Shown here piece after piece: positions 1 to 11,855 of a DNA stretch of 64,000 nt. Each line of letters begins with the position of its first letter. The stretch's first letter is position 1. The DNA is from Rhynchosporium graminicola (Eukaryota > Ascomycota > Leotiomycetes > Helotiales > Ploettnerulaceae). Where the stretch lies: NCBI GenBank assembly GCA_900074885.1, contig FJUW01000005.1, positions 526,242 to 590,241 of the forward strand. The letters are read 5' to 3'. A program made the translations under genes and the position numbers. The notes beneath the pieces are model-generated. The model worked only from the letters and a program-made list of their open reading frames with translations. It had not been told where the DNA came from and did not search any database.

Positions 1-107
1 ATTGAAATCATATCGCATATTATATCGCATTTTGCGAATCAAATAAATGAACCGTAAAATCAGCAATTGATTCATTCGAGCTCCCAGAGCACGAAACGAA
101 GTGAACG

Positions 108-3100
108 ATGAATCGAAGCGATGTTCAGGCGGCATCGCCATCGCCATGTCAGCCTTCCAATGATGATACATTCGGACCTATCGTCAAAGATTGTCGCTCT
201 GGCTTCGACTTCACGCTGTTGTTCGAGCAGACCATCCTGTCGGTTGGCCCCGCGTCGCTACTCCTCCTCTTCGCCCCTCCACGCATCGTCACGCTTTTGA
301 AATCCAGCGCCAAAACGCGATTCCCGTCGTCTCGATTCTTGAAATCAGTAAGCTAGAGCAAGGCCAAAACCGTTGATCAAAGCATAGCTAACATCACAGG
401 TTGTCTGTCTTTCGCTGATTGGAGTCCAACTCGGCTTGCTCGTGCTCTGGTCTACAAATCCCGTGACTCAGGCCACCCTACCGGCGTCCACCTTACCATT
501 CATCGCTGCCATCGCCGTCCTTCTTCTCTCAGATCTCGAAGACAGGAGAGCTGTCCCACCATCACTTCTACTCAGCATCTACCTCCTAGCAAGCCTCATT
601 TTCGATATTGCTCAAGTTAGAACCTTATATCTCCGCCATGAAACCTCGACGCTTCTCGGACTTTCCACAACGAGCGTTGTTCTCAAAGCTGTGCTCCTTG
701 TCCTAGAAAGTCGCAGCAAACGCCGATATCTTCGAGCCCCATATAACGGGTACTCTCCCGAAACGACCGGCGGGATATTCAACAGGAGTTTCTTCTGGTG
801 GATTAATCCTATTCTTGCGACAGGATTCCGAAGACTACTGACTTTGGACGACCTCTTTCAGACTGATGCCCTACTCCTAACAGATCCTCTTCGGAATCGT
901 ATGCAGAACTCATGGGAGAAATGTAAGCAAGAGTACTTGGATTATGAGACGATTTGAACTAATGACATTGTTGTAGACCAGTCCCGAGGAACTCATCGCC
1001 TTACTGCGTCCATCTTTCACTGTTTGGGATGGTCCTTCTTATCGATCATTTTTCCACGCCTCTGCCTGATTGGCTTCAATTACTCTCAACCCTTTTTGAT
1101 CAGTGCAGCTATCAAACATGTCTCCCAACCATCAGCAGCTCGCGATGAAAATGACGGGTATGGGTTGATAGGTGCTGCAGCACTAATCTATCTTGGAATT
1201 GCGGTAAGCATACATAACTAGCTTTATAGTTGTCGTGACTAAAATCGCCAATATGTTCAGATATCGACCACTCACTATCAGCATGCTGTCAACCGACTTT
1301 TGGTTGGTTTCAGGGGAGCGACAGCATCACTCATTTATTCTAAGACACTCAAGCAACAAGCTGGCGTGCAAGATAAAGAGGCCTCCCTGACTCACATGAG
1401 TAGTGACATCGATCAGCTTGCTTTCAGTCTTGATGCACTCTGCCAAATATGGGCTCAAGTCATTGAGCTTGTAATTGGGCTTTACTTGCTTAGCAGAAAC
1501 CTTGGATGGGTCTGTGTTGCTCCTATTGTTATTGTTGTTAGTAAGTCAGATGCTAAGCGATCATGTATTCTTGAGTGTAGCTGATGCATCTAGTCTCAAC
1601 TTTCTGTGCGGGCCATGTCACCAAGCTAATTGGCCCAAGACAAGGAGCATGGATCGCAGCCGTTCAGACCCGTGTTGGGATGACATCTACTATGCTGGGC
1701 TCGATGAAAAGTGTCAAGATGATGGGTCTTTCCAACATCCTAATGGACACGCTTCAGATTCAAAGAGTCATGGAACTCAACCTCTCGAAAAAATTCAGAG
1801 TTATGGGAATGTGGCGCATGATTATATGTCCGTTGCTAACAATCTTTCTTTAACGCGTATCGCTAACGACTACTCAGCTTTTCTACCCACAACTGTTGGA
1901 CCCATGGCAACTTTTTTAATCTTCGCTATTAAAGCATCGGTAAACGGGTCTGAAAGGCTTTCGACCAGTCAGACGTTCTCATCGTTGTCAATCATCACAT
2001 TACTTACGTCTCCCGCTGAGGAGTTTTTACAAACTTTGCCGATGATTGGAATGGCTACAGGCTGTTTGGCCAGAATCGAGACGTATCTGCTTTCTAAATC
2101 ATGTGAGGATGGCAGACTCATCCAAGGACGGGCTTCTACTGCAGTAGCGAGGGACACTGAAGATGGATTAGAGCTTCAACACCTTGATTGTTCGGATGGA
2201 GTTGGGCTATCCGTGCGCAATGCAAGTATCAAGCCATCGCCGTCCTCACCGATCACTGTTCGCAATATTGACATCGACGTCGTCAAAGGATCTCTAACAA
2301 TGATCGTCGGGGTAGTAGGATCAGGCAAGTCAACTTTACTGAAAGCCATGATTGGCGAATTGCAATGCGAGAAAGGCGCTATTCTTGCCAACTTCAAGCA
2401 CTCGGCATATTGTAGTCAAGTACCGTGGCTTCAGAACACAACCTTTCGCAACATAGTTACCGCGCATGAAAGGCCTATAGTGGAGGATAGTCAATGGTAT
2501 ACCTCGGTTTTGCATGCTTGTGCCCTTGATCGCGATGTATTAGATCTGTCAGACCAGCATAATACCATTATCGGAAGCCGTGGGGTAACTCTCAGCGGCG
2601 GGCAGAAGCAACGACTTACGCTGGCGAGAGCTGTGTACGCAAGAAAAGGTATATTTGTTCTTGATGATGTCCTTAGTGCGATCGATGGAAAAACCGAGGC
2701 CCTCGTTATCAATCATTTGTTTGGGAAGCGGGGACTGTTCAAAAAGCTAGGATCCGCCGTCATTCTGGCTACACATGCTAGTAAGTTTCTTGATCGATAA
2801 AGTCATGCTCTGCCTAACCAATATCTAGTCAAACACCTGCCAATAGCCGACAATGTTCTCATTCTTGGCACCGATGGTAGCATGATCGAACAAGGGTCTT
2901 ACGAAGACCTCCGAGCTCGCAAGTCACAATTTTTAGGCTCGATCATCGTCGAAGAGCAACCGCACCCGTCTGTCAATCAGAAGGCCAGTAATTTGAACCA
3001 AGATCCCAAACTGGCAGGCCAAGCATTCGTCAGAAGAAAGTCAGCAACAGATGCCGAGACTGCAGAGTTAACGAGAAGAATTGGAGATGCTTCGGTATAT

Positions 3101-5008
3101 AATTACTATCTGAAATCTATCGGGTGGAAGATTGCGATAGTAAATGTTGCAACTGCTCTCATCTGGACCCTCGGTTCGAATTTTCCTCGTAAGCCGAGCG
3201 GTTGTTCGTTTGTTAATTCTGCTAACCGATCATCAGCTCTGTGGCTCACCTTGTATGCCAATCGTACAGTACAGGAAGTTGGTCTCTTTATTGGCATTTA
3301 TGTAGCAACTGCAGTGATTGCATTGGCTGCCGCGACTGGGCTTCTTCAGTGAGTTGAAGCTCGCATATTCCGATTAGGCCATCTAAGCATCCTAATCAGA
3401 TTAGTAATCTTTATATGAAGCTCATCCCGAAATCTGGGGCAGGCCTCCACAAGATCCTTCTGGCATCCGTCATTGGGGCTCCACAGACCTTCTTTGACGA
3501 GACAGACTCCGGCCTTATTTTGAATCGTTTCAGTCATGACATGACACTGATAGATGCGAGCCTTCCTGGTGCTGCAGCTATGTGCTTCTCGGGTATGCAA
3601 ACTTGTATTGCTGTTTTGTTCAAGCTGCTGACTTTGAAAGCCTTCCTCCAATGTCTCGCTCAGTTTGGTCTTATTGCGACGGGATCAACATACATGGCTC
3701 TTGCCTGTCCAGCACTAGTTATCTGCGTTTACTTCCTCCAGAGCTACTATCTCAGGACATCACGACAGATGAGATTCTTGGATCTCGAGTTCAAAAGTCC
3801 ATTGTATACCCACTTCTCTGAGACCATTGAGGGTTTATCAACGATCCGAGCTTTTGGCTGGGAAGACTATTTTTTGCGCGAAAATGTCAAGCTACTCGAC
3901 AAGTCACAGCGTCCTCATTATCTAATGCTCTGTATCCAGAGATGGTTTAATCTCGTTCTTCTCCTTCTGGTCGGCCTTACGGCGGTCATCGTTGTCGCGT
4001 TGGCTACAACCCTTACCAGTACCACGACAGGAGGTCGACTCGGTGTCTCATTGAGCTCCATCGTGAACTTCAATTTCAGCTTGGGGATGTTCATGATGTT
4101 TTGGACTATGATGGAAACGTCTCTAGGGGCGATTGCGAGGCTGAAGACCTTTGAGAAAGAGACAGAGTCCGAGCATAACGAAGAAGAAACTTTCATACCT
4201 GATGAAAACTGGCCAAAATCTGGCGCAATCGAGTTTATAAGTGTTCCTGCTTCTTATGGGTAAGTTATTGTCATGCCGTTCTACCCATGTAAACAAGTCT
4301 AATAAATGGTATCAGTTTGTCTCCAGCTCTTCAGGATATCTCTTTCAGCATCAAATCGGGCGAGAAGATCGGTATCTGTGGCCGCACTGGCAGGTAAGTA
4401 GCTTTAGCCTTGACCAGATGTTCTTAACCAACATTTTGCAAAGTGGCAAGAGCACCCTTCTTTCAGTGCTGCTCCGGATTCTCAACATAACATCCGGCAC
4501 AATCCTCGTTGACGGGATTGATCTGAGTGTCGTTCCTCGGGAATTAATTCGATCACGTATCGTTACCATTCCCCAAGAACCATTCATCCTCAGCGGAAGC
4601 GTCCGCTTCAACGCCGATCCAACATCCACCACGACCGACTCCTCAATCATCGCCGCACTGACCAAAGTCGTACTTTGGGACATCCTGGCCGCGCGTGGTG
4701 GTCTCGACGTCGATATGGCAGCTAATCCTCTATCTCAAGGCCAGCAGCAAATCTTCTGCCTCGCGCGAGCAATGCTTAAAACTAATGCTAAGATTCTGGT
4801 CTTGGATGAGGCAACGAGCAATGTAGATATCGAGACTGATCGAGTCATGCAGCGACTCATCAGGAAGGAGTTCAAGGATTTCACGGTCCTGACTGTTGCG
4901 CATCGTATGGACACTATTTTGGACTCGGACAGGATTCTGGTTCTTGATGGAGGACGATTGATTGATATCAAGGACCCATGTAATGGGGCTAGAGCCTCAG
5001 CTAGTTGA
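108..5008 (+). CDS. ABC-C (MRP-type) multidrug transporter, 11 exons
   Basis: Full-length ABC transporter of about 1461 residues, probably a plasma- or vacuolar-membrane exporter; the substrate is unknown. It has an N-terminal TMD0-like hydrophobic block, then TMD1, NBD1, TMD2 and NBD2. NBD1 carries Walker A GVVGSGKST (about residue 650), signature LSGGQ (about 742) and Walker B IFVLDD. NBD2 carries GRTGSGKST (split by the last intron), the variant signature LSQGQQQ (about 1369) and ILVLDE. Aspartate after Walker B in NBD1 and glutamate in NBD2 fit the ABC-C pattern of one degenerate and one active site. Inferred introns: 348-399, 923-976, 1204-1260, 1537-1580, 1828-1877, 2781-2828, 3189-3236, 3349-3404, 4260-4315, 4394-4443; all phases agree. 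The donors GTTAGT (1537) and GTCCGT (1828) are atypical but required by the frame. The first ATG at 108 opens a conserved family N-terminus (FGPIV..CR.GFDFTLLFE). Confidence 0.93.
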
Positions 5009-6031
5009 AGTGCTTGTCGCATCGTGTTTCTTGGCGGATTACAAGCTCGATCCAATTGTGTGTTTCAGTGTTGCTTCTTGACTTTGATTTAATTGTGTCC
5101 TTCGCTCTATATTTATTCGTACTGGTCTATTACTAGTCTATCGTGTCGACATCAAACTATATGATGACAAGACGCTGAATGTTTTGGTAAAAGTACCAAT
5201 AGTCCCCATCCCGAAGGTTTCTAGGAAATGAATGTCTCTAAATCAAATACACTTCCAGTAGAATCAGTATATCCGCTTGGTTGATCGTCCCAGTATGATT
5301 TTACTCATTTCTGTGTATTTGGATATTATTAGATAGAGAGCGATAGGGAAGTTTTTTTGTGGTAGAGGAGGGTATTCAGTTCGTACTTGATATGCGGTAT
5401 TCACTTGACATGCGGTCTTTTTCCATCCTCGAGGTAAACAACCACTCCCCTTCCCGACATTACAGGGCTTTCATACTTAGATACCTTTCCGTGAGTTGGT
5501 AGAACTCGTCTCCTGTACTAGCAAAGTTCAAGCGAGATGTTTTCATAATCACGAGTGTTGGGAGAACTGCGTGGCGCAAGTGAAAGGATGTGATAGCTGT
5601 AGATATGAATGAGAAGCAGGAGGAAGCTCGCTGGAAAGAAAAAAAAGAGAGATAAGGATGCTGGGGGGTGTGGTAGCATAATGCCACGATATTGAAATCG
5701 TAAAGGAGATGAGTTGGTAGCCCGGGACGGGTTTGATGGGTCCGGTGCGCGGTGTAGATACTATAAGATATTTATTTGTATTTTAGATGCGATATTGACT
5801 GGTCTTTCACTCGCCTGTGCATGAAAATTGTAAAGATTGCTGCAAGATACGAAGGAAGTGGTGTTCGCTCAGATCATTATGATTAAACAAATGTCTTCCG
5901 AATCGGAGAAATGCTTTATTCATGTTGCGGAAACCTATTCATGTCCTAGTTCCTCCATGCTTCCATCCCTGGCAACCGAAGATAAACGGGACGGGCATGA
6001 CAAAGACACGACACGACACGACACGACACAT
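5009..6031. other. Intergenic, convergent 3' ends
   Basis: Lies between the 3' end of the ABC transporter and the 3' end of the GPI-type protein gene. No convincing gene is visible; the short open frames have no recognisable domain or compositional support. It contains a small GACAC tandem repeat at its right edge. Confidence 0.6.
6005..6029. repeat. (GACAC)5 microsatellite
   Basis: Five perfect copies of GACAC immediately 3' of the stop codon of the minus-strand Ser/Thr-rich gene. A likely length-polymorphic site. Confidence 0.9.
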
Positions 6032-7108
6032 CTACAACAAAGCCACGACAATCGCACCTCCAGCACCAACCAGCATCTCAACACCGCCAGAAAGTCGTTT
6101 AGCAGCAGCAGCTGTAACGCCCAAGCCGGTAGAAGACGCCGTCTTGGTAGGAGCTCCGCCTGTTCCTGGTGCCACTGAGGGAAGAATGAACGGCGGCAAA
6201 GTATTAAAGATCAGAGTTTCTCCTGGGATCTGAGTTGGAACAACGATAGTGACGATACCAGTAGAGGTTGGATAGACGATCGTTGAGATGTGACCACTAG
6301 AAGAATGTGTCTCGGTTGTGTAATACGTGTATTTCGATGTCACGGGTCCTGTAGGTGTGGAAGTTGGGAATGGAGCGACGGGGCAGATTGTGGTTGAGAG
6401 GATGTATGTTGAGGTTGTTACGTGAGGTGCTGAGAAGCAGTCTGGGATGGTAGGTGCGCAGGTTGTGATTTTGTATTCAGTGATGGCGTAGATGGTTGAT
6501 GTGGTGTAATCAGTCTTGCTGGAGCTTGTCGTGGAGATAGAAGCTGCGGAAGTGGATGAGGATATTGGGGGTTCGGGTTTGCTGTTTTCGGTGGGCGTTG
6601 AAGTACTGATTTCAAGTGGAGTTGAAGTACTGTAGGAAGTGGTTGATGTCGCCGTGCCTTCATTAGACCTAGTAGTCGATTCACCAGAAGTCACGGGTTC
6701 AGCCGAGGAGGAGCTTGAGGTGATCTGGATGAGGCTAGAAGTAGTGTAAACACTCGTCGAAGCCGAAGTTGAGGTTGCGGAAGAGGGACTCGTAGTGTGG
6801 GTCAGGGAATAAGTGATACAAGAGCATGCAGATTTGATGGCCTGAGAGTCTCCGGCACAGTTATGGTAGTCTTGTGGAATATCGATGATGGATTCCGAAA
6901 GATAGCCAATGCAGAATCCCCCGATTTCTTGGGCAAAGCGAGGATTTATCAGGTTTCTGTAGCAATTATCTGGTTCCTGATAGTGATGTTAGTCAGTTAT
7001 ATAGTCCCGTAGTTGTATGGTGTATCAGAGACCTACGCAATCTGGGTAAGTGTTTGCAGTGACGGTTGATAGAGCCATAGCTCCGAAGTTCAAGAGACTT
7101 GCACGCAT
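6032..7108 (-). CDS. Secreted Ser/Thr-rich protein with GPI-anchor-type tail
   Basis: Two exons, 7037-7108 and 6032-6976, joined across a 60-bp GTAGGT...CAG intron in phase 0, give about 338 residues. The N-terminus (MRASLLNFGAMALSTVTA) looks like a signal peptide. It is followed by a short Cys-rich head with cysteines in contexts PDC, DNC, GFC, HNC and ACSC. A long Ser/Thr-rich stretch follows, with a second group of cysteines (TTCAP, PDCF, TICP). The C-terminus is Gly/Ala-rich and ends in a hydrophobic tail (VGAGGAIVVALL), as in GPI-anchored wall proteins. The cysteine head is not an obvious eight-Cys CFEM domain. Likely a cell-wall or surface protein; its function is unknown to me. The ATG at 7108 was chosen because it opens the signal peptide. 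Confidence 0.8.
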
Positions 7109-10100
7109 AGTGAGTGACTAAAGTATGGAAATTTATCTATCGAACAATCGAATCTCGAAGCGAGCGATTTATGGTTGGTCGTAACGAACGTGGTTTCAAC
7201 AACGAGTGACTTGAAGAGAAAGATAGATGGATACTACAAATGCTTCGAGGAGAACGTGAGGGGGGGTTTAAGCTTAAGAGAGAAAATTCTGACTCTCAAG
7301 GACTAGCATTGTTGATGCCAGCCCCAAGATATGCACATGCGATGCAAGCCAACCTCAGAAAAGTTGTGGCATTTGTAGGGATATTGAGGAATTAGATTGT
7401 AGCATTGCATGTACGGAGGAGGCCTTTCGAGCGACCATGGAAGTCGCAGGGGTATTGCTGAAATTTTTGAGATTCCTAGTACATTAAAATTTCACAACAT
7501 TTGAAGCCAGCGCTCTGGTGACTGAACGGGGGCCCTCGGGAAGTGCCTGATTTACTTGAGTTTGGCTGAAAGAGTTTAGCTGATTCCTTGTGTAAAACAG
7601 GGGCGAGAATCTCTTTGGTTACGTGGTAACTGGACGATAACAGAATACTCGCTAGATTCAAATGAGTAGGTCAGAAGCACTTCGGGAAAAGTTTAGTACA
7701 ACCTCACTGCGCCAAAAATAGACGAATGACGCAGAGGGGTGGTACAATCAACTCGTGTGAGTAGCCAAGTTGCACAAAGACAACAAATGATTGCCAACAG
7801 ATCTTAATTTTGCTCTCAGTGAGACTCGGTAAGGGTAATTGATGTATATCATGAACTAGGATATGTATATCTTCTTCGGGGAGCGAAATTTTGAGTTAAG
7901 CGGTCTACTTGTTGGCATCATTGAAGTCATCAGCCTGTATGCAAGAGTCAGGTTGGAGTATGGACCCGAGATGACCATGAGGCCCAGGGTTCAACTCTTG
8001 ATGACCCGAAGTATGGCCAAGCTCATGCAGGTACCACGGTGACATGCAGGTACGAAATGCAAAGCGATATTCGAGCCGCAGCGATACGAAGAAGTGAAAA
8101 CTTTTATCCGAGAGAACGGAGGCTGAGACTGCTGCACATGTCGGGATTAATAACCAAGAAATAATCAATTGAGCCATTGTTGCTCTTTTGTACAACACGG
8201 TGATCGAATTTGATAGGTTCGCGAGTTGTGTTTATCCGGATTTCGAAGATCCCTTGCTTTTCGCTGGCCTGTATCTTTGACATAAGGAATTCATTCGTGC
8301 TTTCAGGAGCCAGATCTCGGATTGTGAATAATATGGAAGTCTTGAAATTCTTCGTCGACATTCAAAGTCAAAGAAGCAAAGATTCGGAAGATGTGCTTAA
8401 AACCGCTACACACCACAGAGTAGATTCAAAGTCTAGATCTAACGAACATTGCTCACAGTATTGAGGAACACTGAATTGATAACGCATGATCTGCGAGCTC
8501 TGCCGTCCTTTGTTCAGGATCCTACTGTCTTGAACCGAGCACCGAATAGCTCGAGCCTGGAGGTGTGGTTGCTGAACTATCGGGTATCTTCTTACAAAAG
8601 GTTATCCATCCTCCATGTGCTTCTAGCCGATAGCAAAAAGAGTCAAATCTGAGCTTTCCTGGATGCCTGGCAGCTCTTCACGCAGAACCTGAGTCTGGTT
8701 AGTGCAACCCCAATATACTTGTGGCTTGTCTGGTGCTGATGAGTAGTCACTTTTCAAAAACTTACCACATATTTATCACAATACCTTCATATGGGGATTA
8801 ATCTGTGTTAAAAGCATCTAGTTGATAAAAAGTTCTGTCATACTTGTGTCGAGGTTGCACGACAATGGGCCTCATATGACTACCACCGGTCATGGATCAA
8901 GATCCAGAGCCTCTTTCGCCACACTTTAGCAATTCTGTGTCAAGTATCACTACACAGCAGCAGAATGGATCTGCCTGGGTGAGAGACACCTCATGATAGC
9001 GTACTATAGCGCACATGTTTTTCTTTTTGAAGGCTTCCTGGATGTCTAGTACAGCGCTACTTTGAACTCCAGGTTGAATTGGCACTAGAGTAAAGTTTAT
9101 CTTCTCCTTCAAATAGGCAAAAAGATAGTCATATTCGGAGACTATCACTTAAAGGGCTTTCGTAAACATAGCGAAAGGAAAATCATGTAGATAATTAGTG
9201 GCGTGTTGGAATGCTAATGCAGGATGGCCATTGTGAGATGTATCGATGTCTGGGATGGCTGGTCATCATGACTGTAGCATGAGTTCGCCAGGTACCTCGT
9301 TTGACAGCTTTTCTAGCAAGCAAATGTAGATCAAATCGTCTGGGAAAGGACGGTTCCAACTAATTTCTGCTCTTGGAAGACCGTCGGCCATAATTCCAAT
9401 CAAGTGCATGTCCAGCAGGATTTAGAAACACGAAGCGGGTCTAATATGCAAAATTGGCTCATAGTTATCGCAATTCAATACCTAAGAAGCGCTGATTCGA
9501 TGTGCTTGTAGATGTACGATGGTATATATTGACTGGGCGTGTAATGCCTAATGAGGTCTCGGAACACTCAGAGAACTGCTCATCAACCTGACGACATTTC
9601 TGTGCTTTTAAGCGTCTGTCAAGAGAATAGGGAAATCTCTAGTCTACTCGTAGATAGCAACTGAGCTCATGTGTATCTGAATTCGTATGTATAGTCCTAC
9701 CTCACTTCAAGCTGCGGAAAAGAGACACGTAGACGTTCCAAGACTGTGAGTTTTGACTAGTCATAATGACTGTGAACTTGTGAAAGAGGCAGACTCCAAC
9801 ATGCAATGAAAGAAATGATATGTAGAAATGACGTAAAACTTCAAGAATGGAACAATGATCTTCAAGAAATGTCAGTCTGATGTAAAAAAGCAATTTCAGT
9901 GATAGATGTACATATCTGACTATGAGGCTGGAGGGAATATTTTGCAATTAATTTTAGCTCAGAGTAAGAAGATGGGATCTCATTCACAAACACAATCGTA
10001 GATTGTCCAATATTTTTTTTGGTTTGATCTTGTTGAGAGTGCCAGGCGGTCTCCAAACAGACCAGAAGACCATTGCACGGAGAACAGAACAACACTTTGC

Positions 10101-10165
10101 GCCACGCTTCCAAATGAACGATCTCCTCATTTCCCAAGTTAAATCCACAGATGTCTCATAATACA
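7109..10165. other. 3-kb gene-poor stretch
   Basis: I find no gene with a recognisable domain, plausible exon chain or RNA structure here. Open frames on both strands at 7.9-8.5 kb and 9.7-10.1 kb are short, overlap each other and look like chance. The left end must hold the promoter of the Ser/Thr-rich gene (start 7108). Confidence 0.55.
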
Positions 10166-10805
10166 TCACTTCTTGGAAGGAGCAGCGCCTCCTCCAATCG
10201 CTACCAGCTCGGTGTAGAAAACTATAATCACAGTCAACACAACACTTTTTATTTTTAAGAGAATGCTTCAGTACTCAAAGTCGAATTGGCAGGAATTGGT
10301 CCAACGACCCGGTTGCCATAGCCATAAGACGGAGGAATAGTCAACTTTCTGTTTCGTGTCAGCCGAGATTCTTGCTTGACAGGCTCGCAGAAATATTTTG
10401 AGAAGAGCGCATACCTTCGGTCACCAATACACATGTCTAGATGGCCCAATTCAAACCTAAGCAATTCTGTCAATTTCTTGTATTCAGGAGAATGTTTTCA
10501 ATGTGGATACTCACCCTCTGATGACCTTGCCACCACCGATTTCGAAAGCGAAAGGAGTGGTGGTTCCGGCTTTGCTGTAGGCTGTAACCATGTCAACAAT
10601 TTTCCGTAGAAAAGCAGTGTGAAGGCTTACTCGAATCAAACAAGGTACCATCGGTCAGTGTTCCATTGTAGTTGACGGAAATGAAATCGCCATGCTTTGT
10701 TTTCGAACTGCACTCTCCTGCACGAATGATCTCGATTTTCAACTCCTCGTGAGCGACCGCGGAACCGACCGCTACTAATGCGAGAAAACTTAGGACGTTC
10801 TTCAT
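10166..10805 (-). CDS. FKBP-type peptidyl-prolyl isomerase, secretory pathway
   Basis: Five exons (10631-10805, 10515-10581, 10415-10456, 10275-10348, 10166-10221) give 137 residues with all phases consistent. A signal peptide ([18 protein letters not shown]) precedes one FKBP domain, as in FKBP2/FkpA proteins that assist folding in the ER. Visible FKBP landmarks: [38 protein letters not shown] and the final strand ending in TELVAI. The usual active-site tryptophan after 'VI.G' is phenylalanine here (IRGFE). The tail GGGAAPSKK lacks an HDEL-type retention signal. The exon 2 acceptor is taken as TTACAG rather than the nearer CTACAG because only the former keeps the frame and the conserved Tyr. 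Confidence 0.9.
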
Positions 10806-11092
10806 GCTTGCGAATTCTGATGAATGTTTTCTGTGTTACTGAGATCTGCAGGGCGGCTCTCTTGATATAAATAGGTCGCTGCAGGAACCCTTTCAGCCTT
10901 CGGGCTGAAGCCAAGGTTCCGAAATTGATCGTCATGCGTGTACACAAAGAAACTCGTCAAAGAGAGTTCGCTATTCATGCCGGAGTAACATAATTGCGGT
11001 GAAAGCCTAGATCTGATTGGCTGGAGTCCCTAAAATGGTAAAATTCAAGGCGTACAGGGGTACATGGATTTGACTAGTGAACTTTAAATGCG
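10806..11092. other. Promoter of FKBP gene and 3' end of phosphate symporter
   Basis: Short spacer between two minus-strand genes. No element beyond the expected FKBP promoter is recognised. Confidence 0.5.
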
Positions 11093-11847
11093 TCACTGGT
11101 GAGGTGTGTTCAATCCCATGGCCATCAGGAGACCAGCAATCCAACCGGCAACGGGTATTGTGAAGATCCAGCCCATGATGATGAACCCAATCTGTTTCCA
11201 GTTGATAGCCTTCGTGCTGGAACTACACAATCCCACGCCGATAGTAGCACCGAGCTGACATTGAGTCGTCGACACCGGTAGTCCAAATATCGAAGCGAGC
11301 AGAACCGTGATAGATGAAGCAATGTTGATCACAAAACCTCTGGTGGGACTGATGTGTGTGATCTTATTTCCCAGGGATCGAACAACCTTATAACCAAAAA
11401 ACCAGAACCCCACACCAATGAGAAGAGCGGCGATAACTATAATCCAGATAGGACTGTCGGCATCTTCCAGAATAGCACCGTTCCTCCAGGTTTGGTAGGC
11501 GGCAACCCTAGAGGAAATTCACGAAGTCAGCAGGGTAATTTATGCTTGAATTGAAGAATCTCTTATAACCACCATCACTGGAAAGGAGACACATACCAAA
11601 GTCCGACAGCATTCGCAACATCATTTGAGCCGTGAGCAACACTCATCAAAGCGGCAGCGAGCGTTAGTTGCGGCATCCAGATTCGCTCAACTTTAACATC
11701 GTGGATCTTTACATGCGAATGTGCTTCATTAACTTTCGCCGAGTTGAAAGTAACACAATCTTGGCTAACTCCATGAAGCAGAAAGTATTTGGCATAAGAC
11801 AAGACACGAGCGGGCCTGTAAAAAGGCAGATCCGCAGTAGGGCCCAA

Positions 11848-11855
11848 ATAGTTTT
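11848..11855. repeat. Left target-site duplication
   Basis: The 8-mer atagtttt abuts the left TIR and pairs with atattttt at 12887-12894 with one mismatch. Confidence 0.75.

Noticed and set aside
8104..8464. Overlapping frames on both strands in the 7.1-10.2 kb gap
   Set aside because: The two strands cannot both be coding and neither shows a recognisable feature; probably chance.
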